NCBI GenBank assembly: GCA_945971755.1
Contig: CAMFPJ010000013.1
Span: forward strand, 1 to 18,520
Reading direction: 5' to 3'
DNA: 18,520 bases
Source: an uncultured Clostridia bacterium
GTDB taxonomy: Bacteria; Bacillota; Clostridia; Oscillospirales; Acutalibacteraceae
Part shown: positions 13,835-18,520 of the stretch, one piece after another
How the letters are laid out: each line of letters starts with the position of its first letter
How positions within the stretch are numbered: position 1 is the first letter of the stretch
The notes under the pieces: generated by a model
The model's database searches: none
Told to the model about the DNA's origin: nothing
Seen by the model: the letters and a program-made list of their open reading frames with translations, nothing else
Program-made: the position numbers and the translations under genes

Positions 13835-14001
13835 CAGTCTTTGCAGTCTGCCTTTAATGTGAAAGTTGCGCATCTTGTGTCATCACAGCAGTTAGCGTTC
13901 TGAGTGCCCACTTCGATTGACTGTGCTGTGCACTTGTCGTTACCGTCATTGTAATGGCAGTGGTGTGCGTCACAGGTAATTCTGTCGATATAGTTATCCA
14001 T
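13828..14001 (-). CDS. Cysteine-rich DUF1540 small protein
   Basis: A 57-residue protein read from the ATG at 14001 with a GGGAGG SD about 10 bases upstream. Eight cysteines (10, 15, 24, 38, 39, 44, 53, 56) and several histidines follow the DUF1540 pattern. The N-terminal ITCDAHHCHYND leads into KCTAQSIEVG, and CCDDTRCATF precedes a short tail. DUF1540 proteins are common in Clostridia and Bacilli and are presumed metal binding; no function is established. It is divergent from the metallophosphoesterase and converges on thrC. It sits under a longer spurious frame in another register, so it is easily missed. Confidence 0.85.
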   Translation of the reverse strand: MDNYIDRITCDAHHCHYNDGNDKCTAQSIEVGTQNANCCDDTRCATFTLKADCKDCK

Positions 14002-14066
14002 TTTATTAACCTCCCTTCATCTTTATTTTTAACGATTAAGCCTTTTTTATTCACAGGAGTTTTTGT

Positions 14067-14753
14067 ATGTCACTTTATGTAATCGGCGATACTCATTTAT
14101 CGTTTTCAACCGATAAACCGATGGATATTTTCGGCGGTTGGAGCGATTATGTTGACCGTTTGAAAAACAATTGGCAACATTTGGTTACCCCTGATGACAC
14201 CGTCGTAATAAACGGTGACATTTCTTGGGGAATGAGTTTGGAGGAATCAAAAGCAGATTTTGAATTTTTGAATTCGCTTAACGGAAATAAGATTATTATT
14301 AAAGGTAATCACGACTATTGGTGGAATACAAAAACTAAAATTGATTTATTTTTCAAGGCAAACGGTTTTGACACATTAAAAATTTTGCATAACAATGCGT
14401 ACAGAGTCGGTGAGTTTGGCGTGGCAGGGAGCAGAGGTTGGTTTTTTGACGCTGAACAGGATGATAAAGTAATGGCGAGAGAATGCGCCAGAATTGAGCG
14501 TTCAATTTTCTTCGCAAAAGAACTTGGCGGTGAAACGGTTGTTTTTTTGCATTATCCTCCCGTTTCACCGGGCAAGGACTGCGACAGAATTGTTGATGTA
14601 TTGGTTAAAAACAATATTAAACGCTGTTACTACGGTCACTTGCACGGCGCCTCACTTAAATATGCGTTTAACGGTGAAAAATATGGTATAGATTTCAGAC
14701 TTGTTTCGGCAGATTACCTTGATTTTTGCCCGAAATTTGTTTCAGCGCCGTAA
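14067..14753 (+). CDS. Cytosolic metallophosphoesterase
   Basis: Calcineurin-like phosphoesterase of 228 residues with the full metal-binding set: GDTH (7-10), NGDISWG (49-55), KGNHDYWW (79-86), FLHYPP (160-165) and YGHLHG (189-194). There is no signal peptide or membrane segment, so it is cytosolic. The substrate cannot be deduced; related uncharacterised phosphohydrolases act on cyclic nucleotides or phosphoesters. An AGGAG SD precedes the ATG by about 8 bases. The gene stands alone between a divergent DUF1540 gene and the tig promoter, and I saw no hairpin terminator in 14754-14789. Confidence 0.9.
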   Translation: MSLYVIGDTHLSFSTDKPMDIFGGWSDYVDRLKNNWQHLVTPDDTVVINGDISWGMSLEESKADFEFLNSLNGNKIIIKGNHDYWWNTKTKIDLFFKANGFDTLKILHNNAYRVGEFGVAGSRGWFFDAEQDDKVMARECARIERSIFFAKELGGETVVFLHYPPVSPGKDCDRIVDVLVKNNIKRCYYGHLHGASLKYAFNGEKYGIDFRLVSADYLDFCPKFVSAP

Positions 14754-14789
14754 ATTCGCAGTTTATGGGAATAAAATTTCAGGAAAATA

Positions 14790-14818
14790 TTGTAATTTCA
14801 AATATATTGTGATATAAT
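14790..14818 (+). promoter_or_regulatory. Extended -10 sigma-A promoter of tig
   Basis: TTGTAA (14790-14795), a 17-base spacer and TATAAT (14813-14818), with the extended -10 dinucleotide TG at 14810-14811. Predicted start near 14825, leader about 38 bases. No CIRCE or CtsR-type operator is evident nearby, so heat-shock control through HrcA or CtsR is not supported here. Confidence 0.8.
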
Positions 14819-14831
14819 ACCGAAGATTATG

Positions 14832-14847
14832 GAATACAAATGTATTC
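14832..14847 (+). repeat. Leader hairpin touching the tig ribosome binding site
   Basis: GAATAC-AAAT-GTATTC forms a 6-bp stem in the leader and ends directly against the AGGAGG SD at 14848-14853. It may tune access to the SD or protect the 5' end. The stem is AT-rich and short, so a role is uncertain. Confidence 0.4.
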
Positions 14848-14862
14848 AGGAGGAATAAGTTA

Positions 14863-16302
14863 ATGTTAAAATCATCAAACAAAGTTGAAACTAATGTTTA
14901 CGAAGTTGAAATTTCAATCGATGCCGAAGCTTTTGAAGAAGCAGTTCAAAAAGCTTACCTTAAGCAGAGAAAGAATATCACGGTAAAAGGCTTCAGAAAA
15001 GGTAAAGCACCAAGAAAATTTATTGAAAAGATGTACGGTGAAGGCGTTTTCTATGAAGATGCTCTTGAAATTCTTTACCCGGAGGCTGTCAGCGAAGCAA
15101 TTAAAGAAGCTGAACTTGACATTGTTGATACACCATTTGACCTTGACGTTACAGAAATCGGCAAGAACGGTGTTGAAATGAAATTCAAAGTAACCGTTAA
15201 ACCGGAAGTAAAACTCGGTAAATATAAAGGCGTTAAGGCTACAAAGGCCGCAACAAAGGTTACTGCTGACGAAGTTAAACAGGAACTTTCACGTATGCAG
15301 GAGCAGAACAGCCGTATGATTAGCGTTGATAACAGAGCAGTTAAGAAGAATGATACTGCAGTTATCGACTTTGAAGGCTTTGTTGACGGTGTAGCATTTG
15401 ACGGCGGTAAGGCTGAAAACTATGAGCTTGTTATCGGCTCAGGTTCATTTGTTCCCGGCTTTGAAGACCAGATTATCGGTCATAAAATCGGCGAAGAATT
15501 TGACGTAAATGTTAAATTCCCCGAAGATTATCACGAGGGACTCGCATCTAAAGATGCTGTTTTCAAAATTAAACTTCACGAAATTAAAGTTAAGGAACTC
15601 CCGGCTCTTGACGATGAATTCGTTAAAGACGTAAGTGAGTTTGACACACTTGACGAGCTTAAAAAGCACATTAAGTCAGACCTTGAAGAGAAGAAAAAAG
15701 CAGATGCTGACGCAGCCTTCACCAATGACCTTCTTGAGCAGGTAGCAAACGGCATTAAGGCTGAAATTCCTGCTGTTATGATTGAAAAAGAAGCAGAGGA
15801 AATGGTTGAGGAGTTTGCTTACAGACTTCAAATGCAGGGACTTGACCTTAACACATACCTTATGTACACAGGTATGGATAAGGATAAACTTCTTGAAAAC
15901 TACAAGACTCCTGCTGAAAATCAGGTTAAACTTAAGCTTGCTCTTGAAGAAATTGTTAAGGCTGAAAAGATTGAAGCAACCGAAGAAGACATCAATGCCG
16001 AATATGAAAAGCTTGCAAAGGCTTACGGTATGGAAGTTGATGCTGTTAAATCGGCGGTTCCCGCTGAAAATCTTGCCGGTGACATTAAGTCACAGAAAGC
16101 TATCGGAATCATTAAGGAAAATGCAGTAGAAGGCGCAGCAAAAAAGACTGCAGCCAAGAAAGAAACAGCAACAAAGAAAGACGATGCTGAAAAGCCCGCA
16201 AAGAAGCCTGCTGCTAAAAAAACAACTGCTAAGAAAGATGACGCCGTAAAGCCTGCAAAGAAACCTGCAGCTAAAAAGACAACAAAGAAAACTGAAGAAT
16301 AA
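14863..16302 (+). CDS. tig: Trigger factor with Lys/Ala/Pro-rich C-terminal tail
   Basis: Ribosome-associated chaperone and peptidyl-prolyl isomerase that meets nascent chains at the exit tunnel. Domains in order: N-terminal ribosome-binding domain with the signature GFRKGKAPRKFIE (43-55), FKBP-type PPIase domain at about 160-245 (VIDFEGFVDGVAFDGG, 167-182), and the helical C-terminal chaperone domain from about 250 to 422. The 479 residues exceed the usual 425-435. The excess is a tail from about 425 built of KKPAAKKTTAKK-like repeats, resembling histone H1 or bacterial nucleoid protein tails. The AGGAGG SD is optimal. It heads the conserved tig-clpP-clpX cluster. Confidence 0.95.
   Translation: MLKSSNKVETNVYEVEISIDAEAFEEAVQKAYLKQRKNITVKGFRKGKAPRKFIEKMYGEGVFYEDALEILYPEAVSEAIKEAELDIVDTPFDLDVTEIGKNGVEMKFKVTVKPEVKLGKYKGVKATKAATKVTADEVKQELSRMQEQNSRMISVDNRAVKKNDTAVIDFEGFVDGVAFDGGKAENYELVIGSGSFVPGFEDQIIGHKIGEEFDVNVKFPEDYHEGLASKDAVFKIKLHEIKVKELPALDDEFVKDVSEFDTLDELKKHIKSDLEEKKKADADAAFTNDLLEQVANGIKAEIPAVMIEKEAEEMVEEFAYRLQMQGLDLNTYLMYTGMDKDKLLENYKTPAENQVKLKLALEEIVKAEKIEATEEDINAEYEKLAKAYGMEVDAVKSAVPAENLAGDIKSQKAIGIIKENAVEGAAKKTAAKKETATKKDDAEKPAKKPAAKKTTAKKDDAVKPAKKPAAKKTTKKTEE
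16174..16287 (+). repeat. Tandem 19-residue repeat encoding the trigger factor tail
   Basis: Residues 438-456 and 457-475 are two back-to-back copies of a 19-residue unit of the form KKDDA-x-KPAKKPAAKKTT-x, differing at x (Glu/Val and Ala/Lys). Codon choice differs between copies (for example GCC/GCT and CCC/CCT changes), so the duplication is not very recent or is under protein-level selection. Upstream residues 425-437 carry degenerate AAKKTAAKKE units. Confidence 0.85.
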
Positions 16303-16334
16303 TTTTTAACAAAGCAAAGTGAATAATGTTTAGA

Positions 16335-16376
16335 TATTAAAGAATTGTCCAATAATTTAAGGGCGATTCTTTAATA
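16335..16376 (+). repeat. Large inverted repeat between tig and clpP
   Basis: Sixteen-base arms (16335-16350 with 16361-16376), including two G-U pairs, enclose the 10-base loop AATAATTTAA. No U-tract follows, so it is not a standard terminator. Located in the 102-base gap, it ends about 15 bases before the clpP AAGGAGG SD. It could be a processing or attenuation structure or stabilise the clpP-clpX message. No convincing clpP promoter was found in this gap. Confidence 0.7.
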
Positions 16377-16404
16377 CTATTACGGATTTTAAGGAGGAAT
16401 AACA

Positions 16405-16986
16405 ATGGCACTTGTACCGTATGTAGTTGAACAGACAGGAAGAGGAGAGCGTTCTTATGATATTTTTTCTCGCCTTCTCAATGACAGAATTATTGTTCTT
16501 TCAGACGAAGTGAATGACGCTACTGCTTCACTTGTAGTGGCACAGCTTCTTTATCTTGAAGGTCAGGACAGTGAAAAAGATATCAGCCTTTATATAAACA
16601 GCCCGGGCGGCTCAGTTACTGCCGGACTTGCGATTTACGATACTATGCAATACATTAAATGCGATGTGTCAACAATTTGCATGGGTATGGCGGCATCTAT
16701 GGGTGCATTTTTGCTTTCATCAGGCGCAAAGGGTAAAAGATATGCACTTCCCAACAGTGAAATAATGATTCATCAGCCGTCAGGCGGCGCACAGGGTCAG
16801 GCAAGCGATATTAAAATCACAGCTGACCATATTTTAAGAACACGTGACAAGCTCAATAAAATTCTTGCCGAAAACACAGGAAAACCTGTTGAGCAAATCG
16901 CAATTGATACTGAAAGAGACAATTTTATGTCAGCTCATGAGGCGCTTGAATACGGCCTTATTGACAAAGTATTTGATAAAAGATAA
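16405..16986 (+). CDS. clpP: ATP-dependent Clp protease proteolytic subunit
   Basis: Serine protease that forms the tetradecameric barrel fed by ClpX or ClpC. The 193-residue protein carries the catalytic triad Ser98 (MGMAASMGAF, 93-102), His123 (MIHQPSGG, 121-128) and Asp172 (TERDNF, 169-174). It also has the N-terminal start LVPYVVEQTGRGERSYDIF, typical of Firmicute ClpP with a short or no propeptide. INSPGGSV (64-71) forms the oxyanion region. Length matches B. subtilis ClpP (197). The SD is AAGGAGG. clpX follows by 17 bases, so they form one protease unit. Confidence 0.97.
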   Translation: MALVPYVVEQTGRGERSYDIFSRLLNDRIIVLSDEVNDATASLVVAQLLYLEGQDSEKDISLYINSPGGSVTAGLAIYDTMQYIKCDVSTICMGMAASMGAFLLSSGAKGKRYALPNSEIMIHQPSGGAQGQASDIKITADHILRTRDKLNKILAENTGKPVEQIAIDTERDNFMSAHEALEYGLIDKVFDKR

Positions 16987-17003
16987 TTTTTGGAGATTAG
17001 TTT

Positions 17004-18308
17004 ATGTCAAGAGATAATGACAAGTCTGTAAGATGCTCATTTTGCGGTAAACCGCAGGAGCAGGTTGAAAAACTCATTGCAGGCCCCGGCGTATATATCT
17101 GCGATGAATGTGTTGATTTGTGTGCGGGTATAATTTGCGGTGAAGACGGCGGTGATTCTAAACCTCGCGGAAGAAAAGTAAAAATCGAGGAAAAGGTTAT
17201 CCCCAAACCGCAGGAAATTAAAGCTTCGCTTGATGAATATGTTATCGGTCAGGAAGAGGCAAAAAAAGCACTCAGCGTTGCAGTATATAACCATTATAAA
17301 AGAGTTTACCACGGAAATGATTCTGACGTTGACATTCAAAAGAGCAATGTTGTACTCTTAGGCCCTACGGGCGTGGGTAAAACAATGCTTGCGCAGACTC
17401 TTGCAAAGATAATTGACGTTCCGTTTGCTATTGCCGACGCTACTACTCTTACTGAGGCAGGTTATGTGGGCGAAGATGTTGAAAATATTCTGTTACGTCT
17501 TATTCAATCGGCTGATTACGATATTGAAAAAGCAGAACACGGCATTATCTATGTTGATGAAATCGACAAGATTGCACGCAAATCTGAAAATCCTTCAATT
17601 ACACGTGACGTTAGCGGCGAGGGCGTTCAGCAGGCACTCCTCAAAATTTTAGAGGGTACGGTTTCCAATGTTCCACCACAGGGTGGAAGAAAGCATCCGC
17701 AGCAGGAGTTTATACAAATTGACACTTCTAAAATTCTCTTTATTTGCGGCGGTGCGTTTGACGGAATTGAAAAAATTGTTGAAAAACGAATGGGCAATTC
17801 CGGACTTGGATTTGGTGCTGAAATTAAGAATAAACAAGAATTTGCCGATGAAGACATTTACTCAAAGGTAATAGCGCAAGATTTGGTAAAGTTTGGTCTT
17901 ATTCCTGAGCTTGTCGGTCGTGTCCCTGTAATTACAGGGCTTAAGCAGCTTGACCGTGAAGACTTGATTAGAATTCTTAAAGAACCTAAAAATGCTCTTC
18001 TTAAACAGTTTTATGCACTTTTCAAAATGGATGATATTGAACTTGAGTTCTCAAACGATGCTCTTGTTGCCATTGCCGACAGAACAATAGAGAAAAAGAC
18101 GGGTGCACGCGGACTTCGCGGAATTATGGAATCTGTTCTTATGCCGATAATGTATTCTGCACCGTCAGACTACACTATTTCTAAGATTATTATTACGCGT
18201 GACTGCGTTGAAAACGGAGCAGAACCCGAAATAATCCGCGACAGTGCAAGAAAGCCTGTTTCTCTTACCACAAAAACAGTTAAAAACAGCAGTAAGAGAG
18301 CAATATAA
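17004..18308 (+). CDS. clpX: Clp protease ATPase subunit ClpX
   Basis: AAA+ unfoldase that delivers substrates to ClpP. The 434-residue protein begins with a C4 zinc-binding domain (Cys11, 14, 33, 36: CSFCGKP and YICDECVDLC). The AAA+ module includes GPTGVGKT (120-127, Walker A), the pore loop GYVGED (153-158), IYVDEIDK (182-189, Walker B), the RKH loop (229-231) and ELVGRVPVI (302-310, containing the sensor/arginine-finger Arg). KTGARGLRG (365-373) is the sensor 2 helix. Length fits the family (about 420). The IGF loop that docks to ClpP lies near 267-271 as LGFGA, matching the usual IGF/LGF form. A terminator follows immediately. Confidence 0.97.
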   Translation: MSRDNDKSVRCSFCGKPQEQVEKLIAGPGVYICDECVDLCAGIICGEDGGDSKPRGRKVKIEEKVIPKPQEIKASLDEYVIGQEEAKKALSVAVYNHYKRVYHGNDSDVDIQKSNVVLLGPTGVGKTMLAQTLAKIIDVPFAIADATTLTEAGYVGEDVENILLRLIQSADYDIEKAEHGIIYVDEIDKIARKSENPSITRDVSGEGVQQALLKILEGTVSNVPPQGGRKHPQQEFIQIDTSKILFICGGAFDGIEKIVEKRMGNSGLGFGAEIKNKQEFADEDIYSKVIAQDLVKFGLIPELVGRVPVITGLKQLDREDLIRILKEPKNALLKQFYALFKMDDIELEFSNDALVAIADRTIEKKTGARGLRGIMESVLMPIMYSAPSDYTISKIIITRDCVENGAEPEIIRDSARKPVSLTTKTVKNSSKRAI

Positions 18309-18315
18309 ATTTTTC

Positions 18316-18342
18316 AGCCACGGTATTTCCGTGGCTTTTTTA
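18316..18342 (+). terminator. Intrinsic terminator after clpX
   Basis: An 8-bp stem AGCCACGG/CCGTGGCT (18316-18323 with 18329-18336) with the loop TATTT and a run of six T. It closes the tig-clpP-clpX unit. Confidence 0.92.
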
Positions 18343-18371
18343 CGTTCCTTTTTGCGAAAGAATATATATTA

Positions 18372-18406
18372 TGTAAAAATTACACATTTGTTACAGAATG
18401 GTGTAA
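18372..18406. promoter_or_regulatory. Putative operator: inverted TTACAC / GTGTAA half-sites
   Basis: TGTAA-AAA-TTACA forms a 13-base palindrome at 18372-18384. A second pair, TTACA (18391-18395) and TGTAA (18402-18406), lies just downstream, and TTACAC (18380-18385) mirrors GTGTAA (18401-18406). The group ends 4 bases before the -35 of the next promoter, where a repressor or activator would bind. The regulator is unknown. Confidence 0.5.
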
Positions 18407-18410
18407 AACA

Positions 18411-18439
18411 TTGACAAAAGCATATATATAAAGTAAAAT
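18411..18439 (+). promoter_or_regulatory. Strong sigma-A promoter for the gene at the window end
   Basis: A perfect TTGACA (18411-18416), a 17-base spacer and TAAAAT (18434-18439). About 65 bases of very AT-rich leader follow before the ATG at 18505. Confidence 0.85.
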
Positions 18440-18504
18440 AGGTCAAGATAAAGCAACATTTTATTTAATTTTATTTTATATTATTTTTGCTTTGGAGAAT
18501 TTTT

Positions 18505-18520
18505 ATGAGCGTTTTATACA
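18505..18520 (+). CDS. Start of a truncated gene (unknown)
   Basis: ATG at 18505 follows GGAG at 18494-18497 by 7 bases and lies downstream of a consensus promoter. Only MSVLY can be read before the window ends. Genes such as lon or ysxC often follow clpX in Firmicutes, but five residues do not allow a call. Confidence 0.5.

Noticed and set aside
16023..16352. Minus-strand frame with repetitive Phe/Ala/Val hydrophobic repeats opposite the tig tail
   Set aside because: The repeats are the reverse complement of the Lys/Ala/Pro tail codons. It has no independent SD or family match.
16303..16404. Separate clpP promoter with TTGTCC as -35
   Set aside because: The best -10 candidate (TTTAAT) is 19 bases away and lies within the inverted repeat arm. 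Evidence is too weak to call.
18438..18456. CtsR operator (AGGTCAA direct repeats) before the terminal gene
   Set aside because: Only one good heptad is present. The second would match at about 4 of 7 positions.

Overview
The window looks like chromosomal core DNA from a low-GC, endospore-forming member of the Firmicutes, class Clostridia. The family is probably Ruminococcaceae/Oscillospiraceae-like, but that last step is inference from protein style and gene order. Evidence for a spore former is spoIIP, a PdaA-type muramic delta-lactam deacetylase, an alpha/beta-type small acid-soluble spore protein and whiA. SD sequences are strong and many start pairs overlap or nearly touch. The first 46 bases are not biological: they are an Illumina Nextera i7 adapter with the Tn5 mosaic end, so genomic sequence starts at about base 47.

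Layout. (1) 47-1378: spoIIP, followed by a translationally coupled 41-residue membrane peptide. (2) 1383-2457: yhaM with its own sigma-A-like promoter and a strong terminator; trmL converges on it from the minus strand. (3) 3105-4500: a sporulation/envelope group of a 58-residue YtxH-like small protein, a PdaA-like lipoprotein deacetylase and an SASP gene, ending at a terminator. (4) 4531-13820: a long plus-strand run, apparently one transcription unit of eleven genes: hprK, ROK glucokinase, murB, rapZ, whiA, two tandem type I signal peptidases, rbgA/ylqF, rnhB, yraN and thrC. Gaps are 0-35 nt, I saw no internal terminator, and a consensus-like promoter overlaps a spurious upstream extension of the hprK frame. 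(5) 13828-14753: a cysteine-rich DUF1540 small protein on the minus strand, divergent from a cytosolic metallophosphoesterase. (6) 14790-18341: the protein quality-control cluster tig-clpP-clpX with a promoter before tig, a large inverted repeat between tig and clpP and a terminator after clpX. (7) 18342-18520: a strong promoter with inverted TTACAC/GTGTAA half-sites just upstream, leading into a gene cut off by the window end after five codons.

Working together: the long operon couples carbon-state signalling (HPr kinase, glucokinase, RapZ) to cell wall precursor synthesis (MurB), cell division/sporulation control (WhiA), protein export (signal peptidases), 50S subunit assembly (RbgA), genome maintenance (RNase HII, YraN) and threonine synthesis. 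The tig-clpP-clpX block covers folding of nascent chains and ATP-dependent proteolysis.

I found no defence system, mobile element, CRISPR array, tRNA or rRNA. Most of the window is well-conserved housekeeping DNA. The items most worth a second look are the repetitive Lys/Ala/Pro tail on trigger factor, the apparent absence of yvcK between rapZ and whiA, the tandem signal peptidases, three small genes of 41-58 residues that are easy to miss, the tig-clpP inverted repeat, and the adapter artefact.
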